Positions 8,011-16,616 of a DNA stretch of 57,401 nucleotides are shown in pieces; position 1 is the first letter of the stretch, and each line of letters starts with the position of its first letter. The translations under genes and the position numbers were made by a program. This DNA comes from JBBDIX01 sp050486225 (GTDB lineage Bacteria; Actinomycetota; Nitriliruptoria; Nitriliruptorales; Nitriliruptoraceae): assembly GCA_050486225.1 (NCBI GenBank), contig JBJHCV010000013.1, positions 1-57,401 of the forward strand. Reading direction: 5' to 3'. The notes below the pieces were generated by a model. The model saw only the letters and a list, made by a program, of their open reading frames with translations. It made no database searches and was not told the origin of the DNA.

Positions 8011-9399
8011 GTGACGTACGACCGTGACGAGTGGCGTCGCCCGTGGCAGTCGGGTGATCCGGTGGCGCCGGCAGGTGGCGTCGAGTCGTCGTCGACCCGC
8101 GACGTGCCGGGGCCGGGCACCGCGACCCTCGCGTCGTCCCCTCACCCTGGGGGCGGCGGTGCGGACGTCGCATCGACCGATGGCGGCATCGACGGCCGGG
8201 AGGATGGACAGGCTGACCCTGCCGACGCCGGCGATGGTCCCGGCGCGAGCAGCCCGGTGACGACGGACGCCCCGGCGGGCCGGGGTCCGTCGATGTTCAC
8301 CACGGTGCTGGTGGCGGCACTCGTGTCCCTGCTGGTCGCCGTCGCCGGATCCGTCGCCACCGTCTCGTACCTGACCCCACAGGCTGACGGGACGGGCGCC
8401 GCACCTCCAGAGCTCCCGCCGACCATGGCCCCGACCATCCAGCCGGTCGGTGACGCAGGGGTGATCCCCGCGGTGGCCGAGGCGGTCACCCCATCGGTCG
8501 TGCGCATCGACGTCACCGACCCGCAGGCGCCGGGGGTGTCGGGTCGCGGGGCGATCGGTTCGGGGGTGATCTACCGGTCCGACGGCTACGTCATCACCAA
8601 CCACCACGTGGTGGCTCCGGCGATCGACGGTGAGCTGTCCATCCAGGTGCGCCTGTCGACCGGTGACGTCGTCGCGGCCGAGATCGTCGGGACCGACGAA
8701 CTCAACGACCTCGCGGTGGTGCGCATCGACCGCACGGGCCTGCCCGCGGTCAACCTGCGAACGGACGAGCCGCTCGTCGTGGGCGAGACCGTCATCGCGA
8801 TCGGGTCGCCCTTCGGTCTCGACGCGTCGGTCACCGCGGGAATCATCAGCGCGCTCAATCGTGAACTGCGTCTGGACGACGTCGCGGGGGCCGGCCAGGT
8901 CATCCCAGCGGTCATCCAGACGGATGCCGCGATCAACCCCGGCAACTCGGGCGGGGCGCTGGTCGACGGTCAGGGTCGACTCATCGGGATCAACACCGCC
9001 ATCCTCAGTCGCTCCGGAGCGAACCAGGGGGTCGGGTTCGCGGTGCCGGTCCGGCAGGCGATCTCGTCTGCCGACCAGCTGATCGCCACCGGGTTCGTGC
9101 GTCACCCGCTGCTCGGCGTGACCGGGTTCGACGTGTCGCCCGCGCTGGCCGAGGAGTTCGGACTGCCTGCGAGCCGAGGTGCCGTGATCGACTCGGTGGA
9201 GGAGGGCACCGGCGCCGCGGAGGCCGACCTGCGGCCGGGCGACGTCCTGCTGGAGTTCGACGGCACGGCGCTCGCGTCCATGGCACAGCTCGTCGCCGAG
9301 GTTCGGAGTCGTGATCCCGGGGACAGCATCCGCCTGAGGGTCTTCCGCGACGGTGAGGAGTTCGAGGTCGACGTGGTCCTCGGAGAGCGCCCCCGCTGA
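8011..9399 (+). CDS. htrA: HtrA/DegP-like trypsin-PDZ serine protease
   Basis: 462 aa from GTG 8011, with GGATGGAG upstream. A ~94-residue disordered Gly/Pro/Asp-rich cytoplasmic N-terminus precedes one TM segment (95-120). The extracytoplasmic trypsin domain has catalytic His199 (TNHHVV), Asp233 (ELNDLAVV) and Ser313 (GNSGGAL). One PDZ domain (about residues 370-460) ends the protein. HtrA proteases degrade or refold damaged envelope proteins. tatB follows, as in Mycobacterium, but the sigE-rseA pair usually found upstream is absent from the 202-bp gap, so stress control must come from elsewhere. Confidence 0.95.
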   Translation: MTYDRDEWRRPWQSGDPVAPAGGVESSSTRDVPGPGTATLASSPHPGGGGADVASTDGGIDGREDGQADPADAGDGPGASSPVTTDAPAGRGPSMFTTVLVAALVSLLVAVAGSVATVSYLTPQADGTGAAPPELPPTMAPTIQPVGDAGVIPAVAEAVTPSVVRIDVTDPQAPGVSGRGAIGSGVIYRSDGYVITNHHVVAPAIDGELSIQVRLSTGDVVAAEIVGTDELNDLAVVRIDRTGLPAVNLRTDEPLVVGETVIAIGSPFGLDASVTAGIISALNRELRLDDVAGAGQVIPAVIQTDAAINPGNSGGALVDGQGRLIGINTAILSRSGANQGVGFAVPVRQAISSADQLIATGFVRHPLLGVTGFDVSPALAEEFGLPASRGAVIDSVEEGTGAAEADLRPGDVLLEFDGTALASMAQLVAEVRSRDPGDSIRLRVFRDGEEFEVDVVLGERPR

Positions 9400-9441
9400 G
9401 CCAGTACGATCGAGCGGGCCAGGACACAGGAGATCGTCGAG

Positions 9442-9765
9442 TTGCCCGGCATCCAGGAGCTGCTCGTGATCGCGGTCGTCGCGCTGCTCGTGTTCGGTCC
9501 CGACCGGCTCCCGGAGGTCGCGCGCACCGCAGGTCGTGTCGTCGCACGGTTCCGATCCGAGGCGCAGCGAAACGTCCGCGACCTGCGCGACCTCGCGGAG
9601 CTCGACGCACTCCAGCGTGAACTCCACGACGTCCGCGAGGAGCTCGCGAGTGGCGGGCCTCGTGGACGTCGCTCCTCGACTGCCAGGGCTCGCCCGGCGC
9701 CCGCAGCGCCCCCGACGCCACCTGCACGTGAGGGACCTGCGCCTTCCGATCCGGACGCGACGTGA
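9442..9765 (+). CDS. tatB: TatA/B-family twin-arginine translocase subunit, TatB-like
   Basis: 107 aa from TTG 9442, with AGGAG about 9 nt upstream. An N-terminal TM helix (residues ~4-19) is followed by the diagnostic FGPDRLPE hinge, an amphipathic helix, then an Arg/Pro/Ala-rich tail. It would assemble with TatC in the membrane to export folded proteins. Position after htrA supports TatB over TatA. The next gene overlaps its stop by 4 bases. Confidence 0.9.
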   Translation: MPGIQELLVIAVVALLVFGPDRLPEVARTAGRVVARFRSEAQRNVRDLRDLAELDALQRELHDVREELASGGPRGRRSSTARARPAPAAPPTPPAREGPAPSDPDAT

Positions 9766-10355
9766 CCCGCCACCGGCCCCCGCGGCGCCAACCCCTCGTG
9801 GGGCTGCTCGCCGTCGCGGCGATCGCCGGATCGTGGGCGGCCGTACGCACCGGAGCTGCGTCTCGCGTGGACGCGCCGGTTCGTGACCGGCTCGCACCCC
9901 TGCACGGACCGACACTCGACGAGTGTGTGGCGGGGGCGACCGATCTCGGCTCGGTGTTCGGGCTCGCGGGTGTGACCACCGCCCTGTTCATCGCCGGGCG
10001 ACCTCGTGCGGCCGTCGACGTCGGGGCCAGCGGGCTGCTCGCGTGGACCGCCGCCCAGGGCGCCAAGCCGGCACTCGACCGCCAGCGGCCCTACGAGGCC
10101 GGGGTCACCCGCCGACTGGTGTCGGAACCTGCGGGATCGTCGTGGCCGTCCGGGCACGCGGCCGTCGCTGCAGCGATGGCGGGAGCCCTGTCCGCGCGCA
10201 TGCGCCCCGCCGCCCGCTGGGCGACCCGGATGACGGTGCTTGCCGTCGGCGTGTCCCGGGTGCACGTCGGGGTCCACCACCTGACCGACGTGATCGCCGG
10301 GTGGGGGATCGGCGTACTGTGCGCCAGCGCATGGAGGCGCCTGGTCCGCCGCTGA
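9762..10355 (+). CDS. PAP2-family membrane phosphatase
   Basis: 197 aa, GTG start overlapping the tatB stop (GTGA). About five TM segments. All three phosphatase signature blocks are present: KPALDRQRP, PSGH, and SRVHVGVHHLTD. The family dephosphorylates lipid phosphates such as undecaprenyl pyrophosphate or phosphatidic acid on the outer membrane face. The substrate cannot be read from sequence. Translational coupling to tatB suggests cotranscription from htrA onward. Confidence 0.88.
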   Translation: MTRHRPPRRQPLVGLLAVAAIAGSWAAVRTGAASRVDAPVRDRLAPLHGPTLDECVAGATDLGSVFGLAGVTTALFIAGRPRAAVDVGASGLLAWTAAQGAKPALDRQRPYEAGVTRRLVSEPAGSSWPSGHAAVAAAMAGALSARMRPAARWATRMTVLAVGVSRVHVGVHHLTDVIAGWGIGVLCASAWRRLVRR

Positions 10356-10368
10356 CGGGCATGTGGAG

Positions 10369-10417
10369 CCCCCCCTCGTTAATTGGCTCAGCCACTTGAC
10401 CAACCAACGAGGTGGGG
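10369..10417. promoter_or_regulatory. Inverted repeat (candidate operator) overlapping the catabolic-operon promoter
   Basis: CCCCCCCTCGTT (10369-10380) pairs with AACGAGGTGGGG (10406-10417) over 12 positions with one mismatch. A nested TGGCT-C-AGCCA lies at 10384-10394. The right arm fills most of the spacer between the -35 and -10 boxes, so a bound protein would block RNA polymerase. It could instead be the terminator of the preceding PAP2 gene, or both. The FCD-GntR protein encoded at 15828-16613 is a candidate ligand (inference). Confidence 0.45.
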
Positions 10418-10423
10418 TAGTGT
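10396..10423 (+). promoter_or_regulatory. Promoter of the flavoprotein/transketolase operon
   Basis: TTGACC (10396-10401), 16-nt spacer, TAGTGT (10418-10423), one of the best sigma70-like matches in the window. The predicted start is near 10430, about 90 nt before the preferred start codon. Confidence 0.55.
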
Positions 10424-10522
10424 GGCGGTCACGGCACGGACGCGTGTGGGGAGACGTGGTCCGTGGAGGACGAGGTCGTGGCCGGGTTGGGCCTCGAGCT
10501 GCATCGCACCGGGAGGGCGTAC

Positions 10523-12295
10523 ATGGCACGTGACGTACCGGACCAGACCATCCCCAGGCTGGCCAAGGAGCCGACCAGGCTCGAGACCGACGTGCTCGTC
10601 GTGGGCGGAGGGGTCGCCGGATGCCTGGCGGCGTACGAGGCGCGGCAGCACGGTGTCGACGTGCTGGTCGTCGACAAGGCCAAGATGCTCGAGCGTGCGG
10701 GAAGCGTCGGCGGTGGCGTCGACCAGTACCTGGCAGCGCTCGGGACGGGGCCCGACTGGGACGATCCGCGCTACATGCTCTGGCACCTGCCGGCGATGAC
10801 CGACGACCTCGTCGACATGGAGCTCGCCGAGCGGGTCGTGCTCCAGATGCCCGACGTGATGCGCAAGGTCGAGGGATTCGGAGTCGACTTCACCGACGAG
10901 CACATCCAGGACTACCTGCGCACCCGCGCGTTCGGGTTCCCGGCCCCCTACCACTTCAACTTCGACGGCACCCAGTTCAAGTACCACATCGCCCGGGCCG
11001 CGAAGAAGGCGGGAACCCGAGTGCTGGGTCGCACCATGATCACCGACCTGCTGACCGACCCCGACGGCCAGCGCGTCATCGGTGCCGTGGGCTTCAACTC
11101 GCGCACCAGCGAGTGGTACGTGATCCGTGCGCGTGCCGTCATCATGTCGACCGGCGACATCAACCGGATCTCGCGCAACCTGTCAGGCAATCCGTTCGAC
11201 AGCTGGCACTACCCGTACAACACCGGTGACGGTCACGCCGCGGCGTACCGGGCCGGTGTGCCGCTCGTGAACATGGAGTTCATCGAGGCGACGCTGACCC
11301 CGAAGGGCTTCTCCGTCCAGGGGACGAACTCGTACGTCGGCCTCGGAGGCCACTTCGTCAACGGCAAGGGCGAACGGTTCATGTTCCGGTACGACGAGCG
11401 CGGGGAGAAGGCACCGCGCTCGACCCTCGTGGACGGGATCTTCCACGAGATCATCGCCGGCAACGAACCGATCCAGATCGACCTCCGTCACCTCGACGAC
11501 GAGACGCTCGACCACTTCGAACGCACCCTGCAGTTCGACCGCTACACCCTGCCGGGATTCTTCCGGCAGAAGGGGATCAACCTGCGCACCGACCTCATCG
11601 AGGTCGGACTGTCGGAGTTCTCGATCCGCAGTGGCGGGTCCTACATGCGCGGCAGCGGACTGATGGTCGACGTGAACGGGGCGACGCCACTCGCCGGTCT
11701 GTACGCCGCCGGAGACTGCTCGCTCGTCCACGGAGGGATCGGTCCCGCGACCGTCACCGGCGTGATCACCGGCGAGGAGTCCGCCCGTTGGCTCCAGTCC
11801 CTGCCGGACACGCAGGACCCGGATCCGGACCCGGAACGGCTCGAGGCGATCCGCACCGATCTCGAGGAGCCGATCCACCGACACGAGGCCGGTACGGGTG
11901 TCGACTGGCGATCGTTCGAGGACCGCCTGCGGGACACCGTCACGCGCTACGCCGGCTACCTGCGGTCCGAGGCCTCGCTCACCCGCGCGATCGAGATCAT
12001 CTCCGAGATGCGCGAACAGGACGAGGGTCGGCTGGCCGCCGACGACCTGCACAACCTGATGCGCGCGCACGAGTCGCGCAACATCATCGCGTGCGTCGAC
12101 ATCATGGCCCGGTGCGGACTCGAACGGCGGGACTCGCGGTCCGGGGGACACCACCGGGTCGACCATCCGCAGCCCGACGAGCGCTACACCGGCAACTTCG
12201 TGGCCAGACAGGGGCCCGACGGCAACCTGCGCATCGACCTCGAACCGGTGCGTCCCTACCCGCTGCCCGCGACCGTCGAGGAGTACCTGGCATGA
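10523..12295 (+). CDS. AprA/fumarate reductase-type FAD flavoprotein
   Basis: 590 aa from ATG 10523, with GGGAGGG 5 nt upstream (a GTG at 10463 would add 20 residues). The N-terminal FAD fold has the GGGVAG dinucleotide motif (28-33). ERAGSVGGGVDQY and GLYAAGDCSLVHGGIG are like the alpha subunits of adenylylsulfate reductase and fumarate reductase. The next gene encodes a dicluster ferredoxin, as AprB pairs with AprA. The likely role is a two-electron oxidation or reduction of an organic acid or sulfur substrate, with electrons passing through the ferredoxin. No sat or other sulfate-reduction genes are near, so true APS reductase is unlikely. First gene of the operon. Confidence 0.75.
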   Translation: MARDVPDQTIPRLAKEPTRLETDVLVVGGGVAGCLAAYEARQHGVDVLVVDKAKMLERAGSVGGGVDQYLAALGTGPDWDDPRYMLWHLPAMTDDLVDMELAERVVLQMPDVMRKVEGFGVDFTDEHIQDYLRTRAFGFPAPYHFNFDGTQFKYHIARAAKKAGTRVLGRTMITDLLTDPDGQRVIGAVGFNSRTSEWYVIRARAVIMSTGDINRISRNLSGNPFDSWHYPYNTGDGHAAAYRAGVPLVNMEFIEATLTPKGFSVQGTNSYVGLGGHFVNGKGERFMFRYDERGEKAPRSTLVDGIFHEIIAGNEPIQIDLRHLDDETLDHFERTLQFDRYTLPGFFRQKGINLRTDLIEVGLSEFSIRSGGSYMRGSGLMVDVNGATPLAGLYAAGDCSLVHGGIGPATVTGVITGEESARWLQSLPDTQDPDPDPERLEAIRTDLEEPIHRHEAGTGVDWRSFEDRLRDTVTRYAGYLRSEASLTRAIEIISEMREQDEGRLAADDLHNLMRAHESRNIIACVDIMARCGLERRDSRSGGHHRVDHPQPDERYTGNFVARQGPDGNLRIDLEPVRPYPLPATVEEYLA

Positions 12296-12576
12296 GCGAC
12301 ACCCCGACCGTCCACAACCCCATCGTCATCGACGACGCGTCGTGCATCCGGTGCGTGATCTGCGACTTCGTGTGTCCCGGTGACATCATCCACAAGACGC
12401 CGGACAAGGAACTGCTCCCGGAGGTCAGGTACCCGGACCAGTGCTGGTACTGCGGGCTGTGCGAGCAGGTGTGCCCGACGGACGCGATCTCCATCGTGTT
12501 CCCGGACAACATGCTCAACTCCACGGTCCAGGTCATCGAACTGCTCGGCGAGGAGGCACGGCCCAGCGCCGAGTGA
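12292..12576 (+). CDS. Dicluster 4Fe-4S ferredoxin, AprB-like partner
   Basis: 94 aa, ATG overlapping the previous stop (ATGA). Two CxxCxxCxxxCP motifs, Cys18/21/24/28 and Cys51/54/57/61, would bind two 4Fe-4S clusters. The 4-base overlap and the AprBA-like pairing argue that it is the electron-transfer subunit of the flavoprotein. It is much shorter than AprB (about 150 aa) and lacks the C-terminal wrapping tail. Confidence 0.88.
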   Translation: MSDTPTVHNPIVIDDASCIRCVICDFVCPGDIIHKTPDKELLPEVRYPDQCWYCGLCEQVCPTDAISIVFPDNMLNSTVQVIELLGEEARPSAE

Positions 12577-12627
12577 CCTGCGTACACGCCGAGGTGGCGT
12601 GACGACCGACGAGGGCGAGGACGACAC

Positions 12628-12858
12628 ATGCCGTACGACGACCCGATGTTCATTGCCGCCAAGTGGGGCCGCATCCTGGGTGCCGACCCCGACTGCCCCG
12701 ACGTCGCCGACGACGCCGCCGGCCGCGACGAGATCGAGACGTGGGCGCTCGAACAGCTCGAGCAGGGCCCGGAGGAGGCGAACGAGATCCGCGCGCAGAT
12801 CGTGGCCGACGACGAGGTCCACGACGCGTTCCTCGAGACCCTGTTCGACCCGTTCTGA
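12628..12858 (+). CDS. Small acidic protein of unknown function
   Basis: 76 aa, rich in Asp and Glu (about one third), with no TM segment or cysteine cluster. It has one Cys (PDCPDV). It lies 51 bp after the ferredoxin gene and 20 bp before the transketolase gene on the same strand, so it is probably an operon member. It may be an accessory or assembly factor, but no family is recognised. Third-position G/C matches its neighbours, which supports a real gene. Confidence 0.6.
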   Translation: MPYDDPMFIAAKWGRILGADPDCPDVADDAAGRDEIETWALEQLEQGPEEANEIRAQIVADDEVHDAFLETLFDPF

Positions 12859-12878
12859 TCCGCACCGCGGAGGACCTG

Positions 12879-13697
12879 ATGACCACGGAAGCACGCGTCG
12901 TCGACGACGCACGCGTCGCCAGCATGGCTGCGGCGATCCGACTCCACGCGGCGCGGATGATCGCCCCGCACGGGTTCGGCTACCTCGGGCAGGCGCTGTC
13001 GGCGGCTGAGCTGTTCGGCGCGCTCGGCGCCGGCCACTGGCGTCCCGGGCACGACCGGCTCGTCGTGTCGCCGTCGCACTACATCATCGCGGCGTACGCG
13101 CTCGGCGCGGAGCTCGGGATGCTCACCTCCGAGGACCTCGCGACCTACGGCATGGACGACTCCGCGCTCGAGGCGGTCGGGACCGAGAGTTCCCCGGTGG
13201 TCGACCACACGTGCGGTTCGCTGTCCCAGGGCCTGTCCGCGGCGATCGGCTTCGCGCTGGCGGCCCAGATGCGGGGCGAGGACCGCCGGGTGTTCGCGCT
13301 CATCAGCGACGGAGAACTCGAGGAGGGCCAGCTGTGGGAGGCGGCGCTGTTCGCCGGCCACCACCGTCCACCCGGACTGGTCGTCCTGCTCGACGCCAAC
13401 GACTCGCAGGTCGACGACGCGGTCAGTGTCATCACCACCATCGAACCGATCGCCGACAAGTGGCGGGCGTTCGGATGGGAGGCGATCGAGATCGACGGAC
13501 ACGACCCGGCAGCGGTGAACCGGGCGGTGACCGACGCAGCGGCGTCGGCCGCACCGACCGTCGTCATCGCACGCACCTCCACCCGCCAGGGGCTCGACAC
13601 GGTCCTGCCGCCCGACGCCGACGGACACTTCATCAAGTTGCCACCCGAACTCGCCGAGCAGGCGATCGACCATCTCGAGGAGGTCGCCCGTGCGTGA
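12879..13697 (+). CDS. Transketolase-like protein, N-terminal (TPP pyrophosphate-binding) subunit
   Basis: 272 aa from ATG 12879, with CGGAGG about 5 nt upstream. It corresponds to the PP domain of transketolase. The ThDP motif runs from SDGELEEG (143-150) to Asn174 in LLDANDSQ, and GSLSQGLSAAIGFALA is family-typical. The next gene supplies the Pyr domain, giving a split two-subunit enzyme. Split transketolases transfer C2 units between sugar phosphates or sugar-like catabolites. Lying in a catabolic-type operon, it may be a pathway-specific enzyme rather than the pentose-phosphate one. Confidence 0.88.
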   Translation: MTTEARVVDDARVASMAAAIRLHAARMIAPHGFGYLGQALSAAELFGALGAGHWRPGHDRLVVSPSHYIIAAYALGAELGMLTSEDLATYGMDDSALEAVGTESSPVVDHTCGSLSQGLSAAIGFALAAQMRGEDRRVFALISDGELEEGQLWEAALFAGHHRPPGLVVLLDANDSQVDDAVSVITTIEPIADKWRAFGWEAIEIDGHDPAAVNRAVTDAAASAAPTVVIARTSTRQGLDTVLPPDADGHFIKLPPELAEQAIDHLEEVARA

Positions 13698-14703
13698 CGC
13701 GCCGTACGAGACCGAACTCAAGCCCTACGGACGGGCCCTGGTCGACCTCGCGCGCGAGCGCGAGGACATCATCTGCTTCAGCGGAGACCTCACCCGGCAG
13801 TGCGAGATCGACCTCTTCCAGGACGAACTGCCCGAGCGGTTCATCAACGGTGGGATGGCCGAGGCCAACATCATGGGCATGGCGGGCGCCATGGCCCGTG
13901 AGGGCTTCACGCCGTTCGTGCACACCTTCGGGGTGTTCGCCACCCGGCGTCCGTACGACCAGGTCGCCATGGCCATCGCGTACCCGAACCTGCCGGTTCG
14001 CATCGTCGGGTTCATGCCGGGGATCTCGAGCCCGGGAGGTCCGAGCCACCAGGCGATCGACGACGTGGCGCTCATGCGCGCGCTTCCCAACATGACCGTG
14101 GTCGACGTGGCGGACGCCGTGGAGACGCGCCTTGCGGTCCGCGCGATCGCCGACGTCGAGGGCCCCGTGTACCTGCGCCTCAAGCGTGGCGAGATCCCGG
14201 TGATGTTCGACGACGACCACGAGTTCGACCTGCGACGCGCACGTGTCGTGCGTGGGCCCTCCAGCGGCGCCGACGTCGCGATCGCCGCGAGCGGGATGAT
14301 GCTCGCCGCAGCGGACGCCGCGGCGGTCGTGCTCGCCGAGCACGGGGTGACCGCGAGTGTCGTCAACGTGCCGGTCATCAAGCCCCTCGACGCAGACACG
14401 GTCGTCGACGTCTGCTCCGGCACCTCCGGCGTGGTCACGGCAGAGAACCACACGGTGATCGGGGGGCTCGGGTCGGCGGTCGCCGAAGCGCTGGCCGAGG
14501 CTGGGTGTCCCGCCCCGTTGCGGCGCGTCGGCATCCAGGACACCTTCGCCGAGGGTTCGCGCACCGGGCCGCACCTGTTCGAGCGCTACGGACTGTCCAC
14601 CCAGTCCGTGGTCGACGCCGCGTGGGAACTGACAGGAGCGACGAGCCCGGCGCCCGTCGTGGCACCCGTGGAGGTCGTCGAGGGCAGCTACGCCCCCGTC
14701 TGA
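13690..14703 (+). CDS. Transketolase-like protein, C-terminal (pyrimidine-binding) subunit
   Basis: 337 aa, GTG start overlapping the previous gene by 8 bases, which implies translational coupling and 1:1 subunits. NGGMAEANIMGMAGAMA contains the Glu that activates the ThDP aminopyrimidine. The C-terminal transketolase domain includes VVTAENHTVIGGLGSAVAE. Together with the N-terminal subunit it totals 609 residues, close to a one-chain transketolase. Preference for a sulfo-sugar, tetrose or apiose-type substrate cannot be judged from sequence. Confidence 0.88.
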   Translation: MRDAPYETELKPYGRALVDLAREREDIICFSGDLTRQCEIDLFQDELPERFINGGMAEANIMGMAGAMAREGFTPFVHTFGVFATRRPYDQVAMAIAYPNLPVRIVGFMPGISSPGGPSHQAIDDVALMRALPNMTVVDVADAVETRLAVRAIADVEGPVYLRLKRGEIPVMFDDDHEFDLRRARVVRGPSSGADVAIAASGMMLAAADAAAVVLAEHGVTASVVNVPVIKPLDADTVVDVCSGTSGVVTAENHTVIGGLGSAVAEALAEAGCPAPLRRVGIQDTFAEGSRTGPHLFERYGLSTQSVVDAAWELTGATSPAPVVAPVEVVEGSYAPV

Positions 14704-14795
14704 GGTCCCGTCCCACCATCACCACGACCGTCGGTTCGACACCGAACGCGACGACCGACGCCCGAGGGCGACGACAGACGAACAGAGGAGCACAC

Positions 14796-15719
14796 GTGAG
14801 GATCGGTTGGATCGGAGCGGGGCGCATGGGCGCCGCGATGGCGACACGGCTGCTGCGCGCAGGTCACGAGGTGACCGTCTACAACCGGACACGGTCCAAG
14901 GCCGAGGCGCTGGCCGAACACGGCGCGACCGTGGCCGACAGCATCGCCGAACTCGCCGACCGCGACGTGGTGTTCACCGTCGTCGCGTCGTCGGACGACC
15001 TCGTGTCGGTGCTGACCGGACCAGGTGGTCTGCTGTCGCGTGACGACGTCGCCCCCGGAATCGTCGTCGACTCCTCGACGGTGTCGATCGACGCCTCGGC
15101 GACGGTGCGCGAGGCGTGCGAGGGACGCGGCGTGCGCTACCTGGCGGCGCCGGTCAGCGGCAATCCGAAGGTCATCGCAGCCGGTCGTCTCAACTTCGCG
15201 GTGTCGGGCGACGCCGACGACTTCCACACCGTGCGTCCCCTGTTCGAGGCGATGGGCGAAGCCGCGTTCCACGTGGGCGAGGGCGAGGTGGCGCGGCTCG
15301 TGAAGCTCGCGCACAACCTCTACCTCGGCACGGTCATCCAGAGCCTCGTCGAGGTGACCCTGCTCGCGGAACGCGGCGGGGCGACCCGTGAGGCGTTCCT
15401 GGGGTTCCTCAACGCGTCACCGATGGGATCGATGTTCAGTCGCTACAAGGCACCGGCGCTGGTGAACCTCGACTTCCATCCGACGTTCACGATGGAACTG
15501 CTCCACAAGGACCTGAACCTCGGGCTCGCGGAGGCACGGTCTCGTGCCGTGCCGATGCCCATCACGACGATGGTGCAGCAGATCGTCCAGAGCGCGATGG
15601 GCAACGGCCACGTCGACGAGGACTTCGCCTCGCTGATCCTGCACCACGCGGCGGCGGCCGGGATGCAGATCGAGAGCGAGCACGCCGACGTCGACGACGG
15701 GCTCGCGCCCGACCAGTGA
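14796..15719 (+). CDS. Beta-hydroxyacid dehydrogenase (3-hydroxyisobutyrate / tartronate semialdehyde reductase family)
   Basis: 307 aa from GTG 14796, with GAGGAG 5 nt upstream. The N-terminal NAD(P)-binding motif is GWIGAGRMGAAMA. APVSGNPKVIAAGRL matches the substrate motif and VKLAHNLYLG carries the catalytic Lys. This family interconverts 3-hydroxy acids and semialdehydes. It lies 92 bp after the transketolase subunits and before a strong terminator, so it likely closes the operon. It could reduce the aldehyde product of the transketolase step (inference). Confidence 0.85.
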   Translation: MRIGWIGAGRMGAAMATRLLRAGHEVTVYNRTRSKAEALAEHGATVADSIAELADRDVVFTVVASSDDLVSVLTGPGGLLSRDDVAPGIVVDSSTVSIDASATVREACEGRGVRYLAAPVSGNPKVIAAGRLNFAVSGDADDFHTVRPLFEAMGEAAFHVGEGEVARLVKLAHNLYLGTVIQSLVEVTLLAERGGATREAFLGFLNASPMGSMFSRYKAPALVNLDFHPTFTMELLHKDLNLGLAEARSRAVPMPITTMVQQIVQSAMGNGHVDEDFASLILHHAAAAGMQIESEHADVDDGLAPDQ

Positions 15720-15737
15720 TCCGTCGAGTGTGAACGC

Positions 15738-15778
15738 ACGTGCCTCGGGCGCGGTCATCGGCCGCGCCCGAGGCACGT
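15738..15778. terminator. Bidirectional terminator
   Basis: A perfect 17-bp stem (15738-15754 with 15762-15778) and a 7-nt loop between the convergent dehydrogenase and gntR genes. Confidence 0.85.
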
Positions 15779-15827
15779 CACCGGGCGGACGCCGTGGCTG
15801 TGTCGAGAGGTGTGACCGGCGGTCGGG

Positions 15828-16613
15828 TCACGACGGTTCGCTGTCCTCGAGGTGTTCGATCAGCACCCGTTGGTGTTCGCCGAGTGCGTCGGCGAGGCGA
15901 GTTGCGTCCTGTGCACGAAACGCCTCGAAGATCGCCTCGTGGAGGGACACCTGTGCGTCGAAGTCGTCCACGAACCATCGGGGAGCCCGGCCCTGCTGCA
16001 CCCACGCGTCGTAGGTGACGGCGATGACCGAGGCGTGGACGCTCTCGTACAGGGCACTGAGGTAGCCGTTGCCGGACATCTCGACCAGCGTGGCGTGGAA
16101 CCGTGCATCGGCGACGATCCATGCCGGCAACCCGTCGCGACTGGACTCCATCGCCGTGAGCGACTCCGCGAGTCGGTCGACGTCCGCGGGCAGGCGGCGG
16201 TCGAGCGCGTGCGTTGCCCCGGTCGTCTCCAGCCAGTGGCGCAGTTCGGCGATCTGGGTCGGCTCTCCCTGCTGCATCTGCAGGAGCAGGTCCATCGACG
16301 CGGACACCATCGCGCGTGCGTTGCGGATGACGTATGCGCCCGAGCCGGGGCGGATCTCCACGAGGCCCATGAGCGACAGGCTGCGCAGGGCCTGACTGAC
16401 GATTGCGCGGCTGGTGCCGAACTGTTCGGCAAGCGACCGCTCGGACGGCAGTCGGTCACCGACCTCGACGGCCTGGTCGAGGATGAGCTGGCGGATCTGT
16501 TCGACGACCCCGTCAGCGAGCCGTGTCACCGGGATGGGCGTGAGCGCGTCGAGCGGCCCGTCGTGGCGCCCTGCACCTCCTTGGTGTGCGGCGCCCGCGC
16601 GGTCCTCGGTCAC
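15828..16613 (-). CDS. GntR-family regulator, FCD (FadR-like) type
   Basis: 261 aa, GTG start. The winged helix is around residues 30-95 (LPSERSLAEQFGTSRAIVSQALRSL, then GSGAYV). A C-terminal all-helical FCD domain follows, with metal-ligand candidates DARFH and later His residues. FCD regulators sense small carboxylates or sugar acids. It faces the flavoprotein/transketolase operon and is a likely regulator of it. It starts 3 bases after the mrp stop on the same strand, so it is probably read from the mrp promoter. Confidence 0.88.
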   Translation of the reverse strand: MTEDRAGAAHQGGAGRHDGPLDALTPIPVTRLADGVVEQIRQLILDQAVEVGDRLPSERSLAEQFGTSRAIVSQALRSLSLMGLVEIRPGSGAYVIRNARAMVSASMDLLLQMQQGEPTQIAELRHWLETTGATHALDRRLPADVDRLAESLTAMESSRDGLPAWIVADARFHATLVEMSGNGYLSALYESVHASVIAVTYDAWVQQGRAPRWFVDDFDAQVSLHEAIFEAFRAQDATRLADALGEHQRVLIEHLEDSEPS

Positions 16614-16616
16614 GGC

